From contig NMRA01000795.1 of the NCBI GenBank assembly GCA_002633005.1, forward strand, positions 4,037-68,036: a stretch of DNA of 64,000 bases, in the 5' to 3' direction. Each line of letters opens with the position of its first letter. Position 1 is the stretch's first letter. The stretch is from Phoronis australis (taxonomy: Eukaryota; Phoronida; Phoronidae). Of the stretch, positions 36,881 through 63,697 are shown piece after piece. The notes under the pieces were generated by a model. That model did no database searches, had not been told where the DNA came from, and worked only from the letters and a program-made list of their open reading frames with translations. The translations under genes were made by a program, and so were the position numbers.

Positions 36881-37542
36881 CTTCTGAAAAATAGAAATAT
36901 AACAAATTAATTAGCCAATCGTTTTTGTTCCAAATTGAAGAATTTTTACCATATGTTTGACTTAATGGTTGGTGTTATTCAGGAGTGGTTTAAAAGGTAA
37001 CTCCTGCATTCTTGCTGCTTCCAAAGTAATTGCCAGATACCTAATTATTGATCAACAACGCGGTGACGAGCCGAACTACTCGCTCCAAGGCCCTTTTCTG
37101 GCCTGTACTTGTGAATTTAACACACAGCAGTTCCCAACTAGCTGGCTGGCTAACTGACTTGTGTTCTGTGTGTAGACCACGGGCACTCTTGATAGCCACT
37201 TGATACGATACCATAATAAAGAGAACTTTCTTTTTATTATGGTAGGCTATATATCGTGCCTGTGGTGTAGCATGACTGCCGCGGGTCCCCACCAATGACC
37301 CACAGATAAGGCGAATCCATGATTAATGTACTTTATCAGTATAAAAATGTGCTCAATACTAGACACATGAATAATATGTGGCCAGCAACTGAACAAAAAA
37401 TGCGCACAATACTTAAAGCATTTATATTTTTTGATAACCTTACCTTTCTAAATAGTGAAAGCGACTTCGCTTTTTCGCTCTTGTTGACTGTTGACGACTT
37501 GAACAGCAATCAGTCGCCAGATGTCGCTGAAACATAAACTGG

Positions 37543-37556
37543 TTATCCATAGAAAA
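37543..37556 (+). promoter_or_regulatory. Candidate RFX X-box of IFT20
   Basis: TTATCCATAGAAAA matches 12 of 14 positions of the ciliary X-box GTHNYYATRRNAAC, with mismatches at the first and last bases. It lies 53 bp before the IFT20 start codon, the usual place for X-boxes of cilium genes. The match is moderate; binding by an RFX factor is an inference. Confidence 0.35.
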
Positions 37557-37608
37557 AAAACATACAGATGTCATTGAGGGGACCAGACGTACATTCCTTA
37601 GTTTCAAA

Positions 37609-40600
37609 ATGGCAGCGGACGAAGCTTTTGCGAAGGCTGGTTTACATTTCGACGAATTGAACAAGATTCGTGTCCTTGAACCAGAGGTTTCACAGCAAAC
37701 TACCGAACTTAAAGAGGAATGCAAGGATTTTGTGGAAAGTGCGTTTGAATGTGATATCTTGTATGAGTTAAAAGTTTTTCCAATCTGTTTTGAGACGACT
37801 ATGGTAATGATTCGGATACATTCCTGTGATTTGACAACCAGTGAATAACGCCGGTGGTAGTGGTAGTAACTGGTTCACAAATCAATTTTAAATCAAGGAC
37901 CCACCTATCCGACTATTACCAGTATCTGACTGTTGACAAGTGGCATATCACAGTCGCAGCCAGACTTTCTAGCACTGTCCAGTTATTTCGCACCCACGTC
38001 TCTTGATATTACCTGTTCAGTTTTGATTTACTGAATAACTTGTGACATCGAGTCAATTTACATATGAAAATGTCGTCTGAAGACAGTGCTGCACCAAATA
38101 ATCCACAGGAATTAGAAGACAAGATATTACAGGGTTGCTTAATTTTAATCAATACTTTACAAAGTAAAATTGTTTTGAAACATTTTTGAAAATCGATAGG
38201 TGAAAATTGACTTAGGTATGGAGTTGACTTGGGTACAAATTAACCTGTTTCCAACCACAGACACAGTTGGCACTGGTTACAGATATAGCATTCCCTGATT
38301 TGGACTATTGGGCTGTCACGTACTGAATAACAGGATCGTTATTTTTAGTGGAAGAAACTGGTTATCATAATCATTGACTGTTATATCCGACCAGTGCCGA
38401 CACAGCTATAGGTGATTTCATTCACCTGTTTGATATTCAGTTGATCCGCTCATCTTTTTCAGAATACCTTTTCAGAAATCACTTGGGTTGTAGCTCTCTT
38501 GCGAGTTAAGTGAGATTGCCACGCATGTGGTACCATGGACAGTGCCACCGTCTCAACTGGCCATAGAGAGCTTCACACGTAGGAAGGCTTTTGCCAAATT
38601 ATGCCTCACACTGATTAAGCATCAAAGTCACGTTGCTATAAGCATCTTTTACGCATGGAAAGACACCTTAAGAAGCCGTTAACATGTTTAAGTCCTTCCA
38701 ACTCGAACAAATACTCCCGTAATCGAACTTTTTTCAAACAGTCCTTTATTCAGTTGCTCAAATTGGCAACTGGCCATTTTTAATAATATGAGCACGCGCA
38801 GTGTAAAAATGGCCAGTTGCGGATTTGGGTGATTGAACGAGAGATGGCTCTAAAAAAATTTTTAATTACATGAATATTTGATCAAACTGGAAGGAATTAA
38901 AGATATCCAGGGATTCCTAATTGGTACCTCTATGCGCAAAAGGTACCAATAAGAATGTGACTTTGATGGTTTAATCAGTGTGAGGCATAATTTAACAAAA
39001 AGCTTGCGGCTCCTATAGGAGCTTCACCGTCTCTACAGCCAGTCGAGATGGTACTATCTATTGGTACCACTGGCTTTGTGGCACTGTCTTACACTCCAGC
39101 GACCTGAAAATCATGGTTCACTAATGAAACTTTTAGTGTTCATTTTAGCACTCTAGACATTCAAATTCCGTTCATTTTGTAGAATGTTTTACCCTCTTTA
39201 CAAAAGTGTTCCCCATACTTTGATGGCAATAAATGTTACACATTTCCCATTATTCTCCAGCTGTCATTTGCAACTTTGGGCTGTTTGTGACTCTTTCTGC
39301 AGTCACTTCATAAACTGAGTGGCTAAAAGCTAGTGAATCAAAGCACAACAATAAAAAGTTTGGACTGGCGATAAATTACACAACAGTTTTTGAGTGACTG
39401 GAATCCTATGACACATAGAAACCAACTCACTCCTGGCGGCATAGAACGAGTCTACACGACGGAATATATCGACGAATATGTTTAACCGCATTTGTAGCAA
39501 GAGCTGAAGTTTTATTTCCTCATTTTTTCATCTGTAATTTGTAACAAAAATAATTATTTAAGTATTACAATCTTAATACATAAAACTAGAAAATTGTTAA
39601 AGATGAACAACGCTTGCACTTTTATTTTGGCTAGAGCTGTTGAGAATGTAGGGGTGAGATTTTAACTGAGCATGGATGCTAACATTGAATATGGATGTGA
39701 ATTTCTACAAAGGTTATGCTCAGTAACACTTCAGGTTACAACTAGATTTACAATACTTCTTAAGTGGTGCCAACAAAAGACAAGGTTGTTCTCTCTATCT
39801 TTATTCAGACATGTTGGTGCACCATTTTTGTAAAGTTATGAGCCATGTTTCAAAAGCTGTGAGCCGCATTCAGAGTTGCTGGACCCGAGTTTAGCGAGGA
39901 AGACGGCTAAAATTCTAATTAAATCTAAGTCTTCATATGATTTACATCAATCTAATCAAACTGTTTAATACCGGTACGAAAAATTCCCCAAAGACATGTT
40001 TCCAATAGTTTCCTAACAATCACAGAAAATTTAATCGCGGCCCCAGAAAAATATGATCCGCAATGCGGCTTTGGGAAATTTTGTACATTTTCGTGTATAG
40101 CATACAATGAAATAATTTTAATTTGCTATTTAGATGTCTTATCCAATCTTTGCTCAAGGTTTTCAAACATGGCTGATAACTGTCCAAACATAATGTATCG
40201 GCATGTTTGAATGGATGTAGGGAGAACCGTGTCATGGATTTATTTTCAGAAATGTCGGAGTTCCAGAAGATAGTGAATGCTTTTATAGAAACAATAGACG
40301 ACGTCTCAAAAGAAGTTGAAAAAGAAAAAATGAAGGTATTTTTCTTCTGTGTAATAATGTAATGCCATTGGTCAAAAATGCATCATTAGTATAGAAATGC
40401 TGACTAAGTCGTGTTTTGGAATGTGTTCCATGTTTCTATAATGAAAAAACTAACAATAGTTTGAAAGAAGTTATGAGATGTTCTCAGTAATAGTATTATA
40501 ATTCTTGCTAGTTTAAAAGAAAACAAATTTTCAGAGTTTCTCACAAAATGCCAAAAAAATCAAGCATTGCAAATTTGATATGTAGGTGTCCTATTTTAAT

Positions 40601-42099
40601 CACATTTAGTTTCAGTGATTTTTCAAACTGGAAAATTATATTCCTCGTACAAAGTTAGGTTAGGATCATTAGCCAAAAATAAATGTGCTAGGTTTCGGTT
40701 CCCTGGTACCTGTTGATGAAAGTAGTTGCAGTTGGTTTTAGTAACTCTGTGAACCGTCGTGAATAATTGATTTGTGAGTCATGATGTTAGACAAAAGACC
40801 ATGTGAACTGATAACAATGGACCAGATTGGTATTTGATTCAGCCTTTCTTTGGAAACTGCTGTTGTCTGGAGTTGAAACCAAATGTGAGATTTTGTAATA
40901 TATACCTAGTTGGCCTCAGATGTGAATCTTGTTCCAGGAAGCTTAATTTGGGTATACCTCCTAATAAGATAATTTTAAGACTAGATGTATAACTTCTTGA
41001 TGAAGACGATATGTAGTGACGTTCTTCTAAACACATTCCACGCCCTATACAGACATTTTAATGTCTAATATAATTCCTTTACTATTGTTATTCTGTCCCA
41101 TTGCAGGCTATAGGGTCCAGGAATCTACTCAAGTCAATAGCTAAACAAAGAGAGGCCCAACAGCAGCAGCTTAATGCCTTGATAACAGAGAAGAAGATGC
41201 AGTTAGAGAGGTATAGCTTAACTGTAGTCCACTTGTAGACATAAACACAGGTGTTACTGTTGAAAATCTCAACTACGATGACTTACGTTAATGCCTGTCT
41301 TTTTGTTGCTCGTCTACCTGTTTACTCGTTGACAATTTCTCTTCACTATTCAGTTGGTGTTCAGTGCATTGGGGAAGTGAGAATGTTTGACGATGCCTCT
41401 ATGTATGAAACAAACTTTTCAGTGTTACTGCTAACTAAGTGCTTATTTTTAGCAAAATGGAATGAAATGTTTTACGTGTATATACGCTGACAGTTAGTGG
41501 CTCATTGTACCATTAGTTTCCTACTGGAGAGACTTCAGCAGCACTCCGTCAAACTCCACCAAATTTTGGTTACTTCGTGCCAGAATTATTTAGCAATAAA
41601 ATGTTACTTTTGTCATATAGAATAGGAATGTTGACTAACTTGCCCGAGATATTTAACATTACTGCGCCTAGCCACAAATACCTTTCTTCAAACTTTAACG
41701 CGATGTTATTACATTGCTAATTCTAAGTAAACCAATGATGTTACTCCTAGGTGCTATAATGCCCATTTTTTAATGTAGCTAGCGACATCACATTACATAC
41801 TTGTCACCTTACTATTAGACAGAATTAAGATGTACTTTTGTTGTAGCGAAATAGATATTTAGCTGCCCATTATCCTGTAGTTTTGTCTGGCCACTCACCA
41901 AATTGAGAAAAATATTTACATAACAATTAATAGTGATAAACTAGCGATACACGCGCTTCTCAATTTTTGATATTACGACTGCAGTACTAACCATCCAATG
42001 TGATTACTACATTACAGGTTAAGAGTGCAGCACGACTCTCTGCAAAAGGAAGAGAGTGAACAGAACGAATTTATAGAACAGTTCTTTCTTCAGAAGTAG
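37609..42099 (+). CDS. IFT20: Intraflagellar transport protein 20
   Basis: Small coiled-coil subunit of the IFT-B complex, also on the Golgi, where it helps send membrane proteins to the cilium. Exons: 37609-37738, 40250-40335, 41107-41210, 42018-42099. All are GT-AG, phases agree, 402 bp (133 aa; human 132). Conserved blocks run end to end: [93 protein letters not shown], and a C-terminal [13 protein letters not shown]. Residues from about 70 to the end form the predicted coiled coil that pairs with IFT54 in characterised animals. The start is fixed by the family N-terminus ([17 protein letters not shown]). Confidence 0.97.
38515..39085. repeat. Two copies of dispersed repeat R head to head
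   Basis: 38515-38800 (minus) and 38805-39085 (plus) are reverse-complement copies of the R family seen at 11660-11860 and 12385-12620. They meet at a centre near AATATGAGCACGCGCAGTG. Shared blocks: AAAAATGGCCAGTTGC, GGAAGGAATTAAAGATAT or its equivalent, TATGCGCAAAAGGTACC, GCATAATTT, GAGCTTCACCGTCTC. The result is a large imperfect palindrome of about 570 bp in IFT20 intron 1. Confidence 0.75.
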
Positions 42100-42866
42100 T
42101 ACAGTGTCTGTGGACAATTACGTGGTATTGTTTTCTGAGAACTTGAAATGCCGTGATAGCACTGGAAAGTGGCTGTAATCTTAGGCAATGCAATCTTATG
42201 GCCTTTGGTGTCTGTCGATAAATGCCAAACTGTGCTGTGACAATGAAATGGATTCAGATGTGTGCCACTGATGACTATGACTATGGTTGCATGGAATTCT
42301 GCTGTATGTAGCGATAGTGAATTATAGATTTTCTGGACTGACGAATTTCAGTCCACGGATTGGCATCAATTCTCCTGATCAGCTGCCTTCTTCACAAAGT
42401 TTCGATTCCACATGTCCATCGACCAGTTTTGATGTCTCCACCTGTTGAGCATTTACCAAAAAACATTTTCATGGCCATCATGTGCTTGTGCGTTCAGCGA
42501 ATTAGTCAGTTATCAAATTTTTGTCTCTAAGCTGATTCAATTTTTACACATACTTGTGAATGCAACAATTGTCTGTTCCCACATTTATTGACCTGGTTGT
42601 ATCTCGGACAATTGAACTACTTTTAACGAGTGTCTGCCTCACAAGATCTTACTTATGCCTTTCACTGTCTACCATGTGTCAAAACGCATTCTGTTCATTT
42701 TTTCATTGGCGTTAAATGTCTTTGTTCAATTATGCGATTGATAGCCTCGAACCAAGATTTATTCTGTTATGAATTAGAATTTTCTATCAATTTTGAGTGG
42801 CAATGAAACATTCAAGATTTGTTATTTGTACAGTTACAGGATATTTATTTATATTTTAAGACTTGA

Positions 42867-42872
42867 AATAAA
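42867..42872 (+). terminator. IFT20 polyadenylation signal
   Basis: AATAAA about 770 bp after the IFT20 stop codon, followed by a T-rich stretch. It is the best candidate for the 3' end. Confidence 0.65.
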
Positions 42873-45367
42873 CATTATTTCTGTATATTGTTTCTCTTAT
42901 AATACAATTTCCAATTTTAACAAAATTATTAAGTATTGGTGATGAGCCCAAATTTTGGTGAGCAGAGTTATTTCAATGTATGTCAAAGTTACACAGGTTA
43001 TCCTCAGCTTAGGCAATACGTCGCCTGTAGATGGCAAAGGCGTATAGGAGACCACTGTGTAATGGGAATGCTGCCCTGATTTACTTTTTGATGTTAAAAG
43101 GAAGTATTCTAAACAATAAGCATGGAAACTATTACTACTGAATTATAGATATAAATTACATTGCGAAAACTGCAGTTATCTCCCTTTCAGTGTTTAAATT
43201 GCATTGGAAACAATTTAATTTGTGACAGTCAATGTCACAGTGAACTTTTGAACCAATTTTATTTCAGTTCACACTCTTTCAATAATTATACAGTATTATC
43301 TAATTCAAATGGAGCCCAAAATGCACGAAACTTAACAAGATTGCTTCAGTTGTTGCATCTAGGGGTACATTTAGAAAAATGTAAATGAATCCTGAAACTG
43401 TAGCTAAAGTAAGTTTTCAACAAAAAACTACCTGTAGGAACAATCTTACATTTTTTATTTCATCATTCTAAATAGACACCTGGCCATGTATTTCCTGAAC
43501 TGATGTTTCCTGACTGTACCCCCGAACCTGTTTACAGAAAAACTGATAATTGTAATGGTTAAAAAAAACTAGTATATTGAATTGCATATAACCTGAAGTC
43601 TGCCGTCGAGGCGAACAGATGTGACAAATACACGGAAATTTCAATGTGGGGCACAGCAGATGCAACATGGGAAATGGAACAGTGAGGATAAAAACAGTAG
43701 AAACACTTGAGCACATCTGTATTTGTGTATAAAATACCAATACACCAACAACACAGTTGATCATTTGTCCCTGTAATAATAGTACATAGTGTCTCAACAA
43801 TAGCCAGAGTTGCCAAACTGAACATTCGTCATTAAGTATAAGGTGAATAAAAGTGCACAGTAATTCAAAGGGCCGTTCTCAAAAAGTCCTGATCGGAGGA
43901 GGAAACACTTTTTCACCCAGCACTCCAATTTTTGTTTTAATTTCCTAGCCCACCACCCATAATTTGTGGAACGAAAATGCTCATGATTTTTTAAAAAACC
44001 TGTTTGGTTACATAATAAATTACTTGAATTTGCAGCGGTTTTATCAGTTCTGTCAACCGAAATCGGATTCTTCAGAAACACAGAAAAACAGTCGAACACC
44101 AATTTAATTATATTTTTCTTTACTATTGCCATGTAATAGTTTTAGAATAAACATGCAGACTGGGATGCGCTGCTTGAACAATGATCCAGGAAACCCGAAA
44201 CTCAAAATAAAAATATTTTCATCTTCACAAAGCAATTTTGTATTCCTCTCCACTCTACTGCACACTTCAGGGTGGTTCGATGATTAACAGTAGGGTCATT
44301 ATAAGCACAAGCCAACACAACCAATAGTATGTCTGTACAGTATTTTGAAGCACTGCAATCACTAACAGTCATGCATGTTCCCCTGGTCCCCAAACCTATT
44401 AAGCAGGTTATTTAACGGGACACTGATTTTCTAGTTTGTGCTATTCAGACCCCCAACTAGTACAGATCATTCAGTATTACTGCCTTCTGAAATGGATTGT
44501 AGTGCAGCATGAATTCCTTGTAGACATTACATGACAGTTTAGCACAATGTGATGTATTTTGCTGCATGGAACAGGTGATAATTACTGCTGTGACAAATTC
44601 GTGGAACAAAAACCACCAAAAGTGAGTAATCTTTTAATTTGTGCAAACACATTTAGTAATTTTTATTTGTTTTGAAGAAAACCACCCAGTTTATATTTCA
44701 AGTGCTTTTCCCCGCCTCCCACGCCGACTCTACCAGAACAGTCCTCAGATAACAAATATAATATCTGAGGATTCAACATTAAGTTTGAGATCCCTTGATG
44801 AGATTCAGTGTATATTTCAGTAAAGAATCCAAGAACAAACAGTTGAGCACAGCAGAAGATAAAAAGCTAAGTGTCACTTGAAGTCAGATCAAACAATGGG
44901 TAACTGCAGCAAGTGAAAAATTTTGTTCTGAACTAAAAAGTTACAGTTTGATTCTGTCATAAACAATTATTAAAGTTTTACTTTGTTTGGCAGTTAAAAA
45001 TAACACAGAAATGATCCCCATCAATAGTTTTGACACATCAACAGGCTATGTAGAACAAAATGTCATGATACAGAACTAGCACACAATGAAGACTCTAGAA
45101 CACGTTTACCCCAATTTAAATCCCACCCCGGAATGTCACGATTGGTAAAACAATAATCACATCCATAATCAATATTAATTTCATCATAATTCGTTTTCTC
45201 TTTCTGATGAACGAAACAAAACAATAAATGGCCTTAGCACTAACATCACAGCACGAGATATGTTTCTTAAAACACAAAAATTCAGTCATGTCGACCACCA
45301 CCACATCAAACACCTTTAACATCTTTACAACTACTACATTTCCCCTCAACCCATGCTGCTGTACACC
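42873..45367. other. IFT20-HPD convergent intergenic region
   Basis: AT-rich sequence with no supported exon, tRNA or transposon. Minus-strand AATAAA sequences at 44662-44667 and 43454-43459 are possible HPD polyadenylation signals. Confidence 0.45.
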
Positions 45368-59013
<13,646 letters not shown>

Positions 59014-59469
59014 CTGAAAAAAGAAACAGAGAGTTAGACATTGCGGACACTTCTGGCCTTGCATATGTGTCTTCCTAAACGTATATCAACAATATGCGAA
59101 ACAAACAATAAGCTGGATTTGACTCCATAAGACAATGAGAGCCATTGACACAGGGAGAGAACGAATATTTATTACACTGCCCAGTTTCTATACAATCTTA
59201 GAACAAACACTGCATGTAGATTTTACTGCCTCAAAGATGGAGAGTAACAGAATATGTACATTAAAAAGGACTCTTATGACATTATGGTTAAAAAGTCTAA
59301 TCTTCATTTCGCCAGCCAGGTATAGCTATATTACTAGCATCAGAATATAGCTAGGGAGCAACGCATGTAAATTATACATGACTGTGTAGAAATTTCACAC
59401 TACCCGGGAGGTTCTACTCATTATTTCGTCATGAAATTTATATAACAGCATGGATTGAACATAAAAACA

Positions 59470-59735
59470 TTCTTAAAATATGTCATTGAATTTTTTACGC
59501 AAAAATGCATCATTTTCATTACACCGTATCTTATACGTCAATTGTCATTTTGTGTTTGATTTTACTTTATTTCTGTTTTTGTTGATAAAGGAAGTTGTTA
59601 CCTCCGAAAATTTCAAATTTCAGTTGATCCATTCTTGTTGTTTTATTTACCGATTTATATTCTAACAATAGTATCCTTGGGAGGATCTGGATCGCCTTAT
59701 TTAGTTTCAGATATATTTTCTACGTTATATAACAG
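59470..59735 (-). repeat. Second copy of the 36530-36880 repeat, inverted
   Basis: Read on the minus strand it matches 36530-36780, including CGTAGAAAATA, GGCGATCCAGATCCTCC, TGGATCA and AAATTT-GGA, then AATTGACGTATAAGATACG. Identity is about 75-80% by eye, so it is older than the copy at 36530. Confidence 0.65.
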
Positions 59736-60102
59736 CATGTAATTCTTATGACATATGACAGGGTGCGAGTAAAGTCTAGAAGACAACAGAAACTCACCAA
59801 GTGCTTGTTACTTGTACAGACGATTAAATGAAAAACAGTGACATTCTCCGGCTTTTATAACAAAGCAAAGTCCGCCATCGACTTCAAACATGATCATGAC
59901 ACACACCACTTACTAAATTTTTCGAGTCTTTTGTCAGGAGATATGACATCATGAAGCAAAATTTGCTAAAAAATTTGTGTTTTCTGGCAATAAAACACTA
60001 AAAAATATGACGAAATGAAGCCAATTTCCGGCAATTTGTTCTGAACGTTAAAAAACCTTGTGGAAGAATATTTGATTGATCATGAATCAGTGAAAAAAAG
60101 AG

Positions 60103-60117
60103 CCAGTAGGTGGCGCT
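60103..60117 (+). promoter_or_regulatory. CTCF-like motif upstream of HPD
   Basis: CCAGTAGGTGGCGCT fits the CTCF core CCASYAGRKGGCRSY at all 15 positions. It lies about 1.1 kb upstream of the first HPD exon found. Binding is an inference. Confidence 0.4.
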
Positions 60118-61177
60118 CTACCTCATGTCACTCAAAGCTGATGGGTATTATCCCTCAACAAATCAAGCAGCAGACATCTGTAACATTTTTTTACTAAAAC
60201 TGCGTAATTTGTATGATATTAATTTTGTGTCAGATTCCATTATCTAAATTTGTTTACCCACATCGTTCCAAATAAAGTTGTAGATTTATACAGTTTTGTA
60301 ATATCAAGGCTAGTCTTAATTAGTACAAGAAGCTGGTTGGCTAGACAAGTGTTTAACAGGTGAGCTGCATAGCGGCTAAATATTTTAAAATGAGATTACA
60401 AGAGCTTTGTTGACGAAAAATTGTTGATTGTAGGAGTGTTTCTTTTAGATTAAAGGCTTTAAAGGCTCCAACTTCTTCCAAAGGTATCCATCTACATTCG
60501 AAAGGTACACCGAAAATAACATGACTTCATAGCCAGGGATAAAAGTAATTTGATGACATTCTTCCAGCATATACAACTGATTAGGATGTGCCGCCGCCAC
60601 GATAGCTAAGGTGCAAAGCTGTATAAATATACAGATTTGTTTTGGAACGATCTGGGTAAAAAAGTGGAAAGATTAATGCTTGCCAAAGTTAATGTCTTTA
60701 AAACTCTTTCTTGAACTTGAATGCTACCATGAAAGGAATGTCATTATAATCTGTTATTCTACCGTTAATTTTGTAGAGCGATCATATGTCAACTTCTAGC
60801 ACCATGAAATTGACACGCTATCTGTTAGTCAGAAGTGCAGGCTGAACTTTGTGAGTACCAGTAGTTTTGAGTACTAAATACCGGTACCATCAGCGAATTG
60901 AAATTATCAGGAAATTTTTCTTCGGAATAGTTGTCATCATCTCCCAGGACGTCACCTTACTTTATCAAAATTCGACCAAATGGCATTTCCAATACCGACA
61001 TCCGACGTTTCTTTGTAAGTGGGTAAGTGATCTAAATCTAAGAATATGACATTCATCATCAGATTGCGTTTCTTTCTAATGGTGGTAACAAAGACGTCAT
61101 TTGAATGTCGATGTTGCAAAAATTTACGCTCGATTGGATGTGCTAGATTTTGATCTATAGAGTTGTGACGAAATAAA

Positions 61178-61486
61178 CGAGAGCGCTCGGAGGAGCGACA
61201 CTTGGCGAAATTACGCGAAAACAGGACGATGGGGAGGACGACGACGACGATCATGACGATGAAGGCGGAGATTATGAACAAAACGATAACATTAAAGTGA
61301 CTAGTGAACAAGTCAGTAAGAAATAGCCTGAAGTCTTGTTCACGTACCCGGTAAACTGGCAACAGTGCGAGAGCGCTCGGAGGAGTGACACTTGGCGAAA
61401 TTACGCGAAAACAGGACGATGGGGAGGACAACGATGACGATCATGACGATGAAGGCGGAGATTATGAACAACACAATAGCATTCAT
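61178..61486. repeat. 190-bp-offset direct duplication with GA-rich triplets
   Basis: 61178-61296 and 61368-61486 are about 95% identical. Each contains GAGAGCGCTCGGAGGAG, GACACTTGGCGAAATTACGC and a run of GAC/GAT triplets. Related shorter segments (GCGACACTTGGCGAAATTA) recur at about 62373-62450 and 62526-62580, so the unit is a local higher-order repeat. Confidence 0.8.
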
Positions 61487-61910
61487 ACGACGAACTTAGA
61501 TATCATAAATTAGTAAGAAATAAGCTACAGTCTTGTTCAAATAAACTAAACCAACATCAATGCAGTAAGAGCGATCAACAAAGGAACAGCGCTATCAGAA
61601 AATCTCGATGAATTCAAAAAGTAGACGTCCTAGCGAAAAATGGAAAACATCTTCTGAAAGCCCGTTCCAATCTCTATCTAAATTGATAGTTTCGCAACAT
61701 TTCATAATTTTTTCGAAAAAATTGAAATTTTGCATTTTTTTGAAATTCAAAGTCAAATAACTCGAAAACAGTAAGTCTGTGAAAACCGTTATCGCAGAAC
61801 TTTTGAAAGAGCATACTTCAAGGAATCCACATGCAAATATTCACGTCATTTGCTCTTCCCGTTAAAAAGGCGACAGCAGAACGATTGAAAATGGGTGAAA
61901 ATGCACCAGA

Positions 61911-62359
61911 GCCGCCATCTTGAAAGTGACTTCCGATTAAACAAAATTTTATAAAAGCTGATCAATACCAAAAAACACGTGATCAGTTTGAAAGTGATTG
62001 ATTCGCCAATGCGCCCTCTACAGAAGAAAATGTTTTTGGCCAGATATCGAGATGCGCATGCGCCATTGTCAATATTTACGCCATCTTTAACCGGAAGACA
62101 ACGTTTTTCAGCACAGTTGTAGCACATGTGTTCTATAATAATCGTATCAAGTTTCAGCTCTGTATGTCAAAAAATGCGGCCTCTATGAGCATTTGAATGT
62201 GAAATCGGAAACAAAATGGCCGCCACTTCCGCCATTTTGAATCCGATCGTGACCAAAAGCAATAGGCTTCCAGGACTTTCTGATCTACACGTCATGTGCA
62301 AATTTCATGAGAATCAGACGAAAATTGCGACCTGTAGAGTGCGAACAAGCAAAAAAAAT
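61911..62359 (+). repeat. Dispersed 440-bp repeat, copy 1
   Basis: Shares with 63261-63697 the ordered blocks GCCATCTTGAAAGTGACTT, GCCCTCTACAGAAG, GTAGCACATG, GCGGCCTCTA-GAGCATTTGA, AAAATGGCCGCCAC-TCCGCC and ACGAAAATTGCGACCTGTAG. Identity is about 80-85%. No coding capacity. Confidence 0.85.
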
Positions 62360-62594
62360 GAAAGCACTCCGAGGAGCGACACTTGGCGAAATTAACAAAA
62401 AAGATGACGATAAAGATGATGACGAAGATGACGACGACGGTGGCGAGGATGAACAATAGAAGTAATAATAACATACACATGACGAATGTAGAAGTCCGAA
62501 ATCAGTAAGAAATAGGCTACAGTCTTGAGCGACACTTGGCGAAATTAACTGAAAAGACGACGGAGATGATGACGAAGATAATGAATATGATGAC

Positions 62595-62720
62595 CAGGGC
62601 TCGACATAACGAGCTGCAGGCCGCATTTGCGACCTGAAATTTGGAAATGCGAGCTGAGATTTTTGTCAGCTCGTATCAAGTCGCTAAATGCGACCTGGAA
62701 TTTTCAACGTATGCGAGCTG
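62595..62720 (+). mobile_element. hAT-like element end
   Basis: CAGGGCTCGACATAACG resembles a common hAT-type terminus. It is followed by alternating GCGAGCTGAG and GCGACCTGGAATTT motifs. The other end was not identified. Confidence 0.4.
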
Positions 62721-63260
62721 AGTTTTTACACTTCTCGGAAGAAATGTGCCTCCCGTTCAGTAACACTAGGACCTCGCTAAAAAGTAAGACTTCGCGAGAT
62801 TACGTGAGATATTGCCGTGCATTTTAAACTAGAACACGTGACCTTGACTAGGTTTTTGTGGTATGTTACATAGTGAATTCTGAGGTTGCGGCATGATAAA
62901 TAATTTTGCTCAGTTGAGTGTCTGAACTGAGTCCTCTGTGGGTACTGGGGCCTACTGCGAATGGCCACGATACTTAGTATGCAGAGGTTGTGTAAAACTT
63001 ACGTTTGAGCTTCTCATGATTTACGGCAGTGATAAGACGTCTGCTGCCTGTGAGTTGAATCCGGCCGAGCATTCGGTTATTTTGTTTTTCATTATTAAAA
63101 TATTGAAAGTTTTGTCGAGCAAAATGGTATCTTTTGTTCATCCCAGGCTAAGTCGAGTCGCATTTGCCAAAGGGATTTTTCTAAAAATCCCTAAATAATT
63201 CCATTCAAGAACAGCACTGTCCGTGGCCTGGCATACATACAAGCAAATGTTTGCGCCTCA

Positions 63261-63697
63261 GCTGCCATCTTGAAAGTGACTTTTAATTCCGGTTCAATAA
63301 ACTTTTATAAAAGCTTATTAACCTCAACACACACGTAACCAGTTTGAAAATACGCCCTCTACAGAAGGAAACGTTTTTAGCCATATTTCGGGGTGTGCAT
63401 GTGCCACTTCCCATATTTCCGCCACCTTTAACTGGACATTAACGATTTTCCGCACAATTGTAGCACATGTTTTCTAGTATAATCGTACCGATTTTCCGCC
63501 CTGTACGTCGCAACATGCGGCCTCTACGAGCATTTGACTGTGAAATCGGATACAAAATGGCCGCCACGTCCGCCATTTTGTATCCGATCATGACCAAAAC
63601 AATAGCGTTCCAGTACCTCCCGATCTACACGTTGTTTGCAAATTTCGTGAAAATCTGACGAAAATTGCGACCTGTAGGGAGCGAACAAAAAAAAAAC
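63261..63697 (+). repeat. Dispersed 440-bp repeat, copy 2
   Basis: Direct-orientation partner of 61911-62359. After the A-rich end it is followed by CTTGGCGAAATTTATTACGCCAAG, a short near-palindrome that shares the CTTGGCGAAATT word with the 61178-61486 repeats. Confidence 0.85.

Larger units (their letters stand above)
33059..37608. other. Divergent esterase-IFT20 intergenic region
   Basis: About 4.5 kb without a supported coding exon. It should hold the esterase promoter and a 5' UTR exon, and the IFT20 promoter at its right end. A diverged relative of part of the 28877-31443 unit occurs at about 34280-34360 (AATCAAGAAAATTCAA, TTTTAGAGATTGT-CCAAACTG). A dispersed repeat fragment lies at 35869-35985 and a foldback element at 36530-36880. 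Confidence 0.5.

Noticed and set aside
59530-59545. HPD start exon reading MTID with a GTATAA donor (minus strand)
   Set aside because: It lies inside a dispersed repeat also found at 36530-36880, so the match is likely chance.
59914-59952. HPD start exon with MMSYLLTKDS and a GTAAGT donor (minus strand)
   Set aside because: In phase but gives an N-terminus longer than and unlike other HPD proteins. Kept only as a weak candidate in the HPD entry.
60952-61431. 159-codon minus-strand open frame with a hydrophobic stretch
   Set aside because: Much of it is the duplicated GAC/GAT triplet repeat read in antisense; no splice signals or family similarity.
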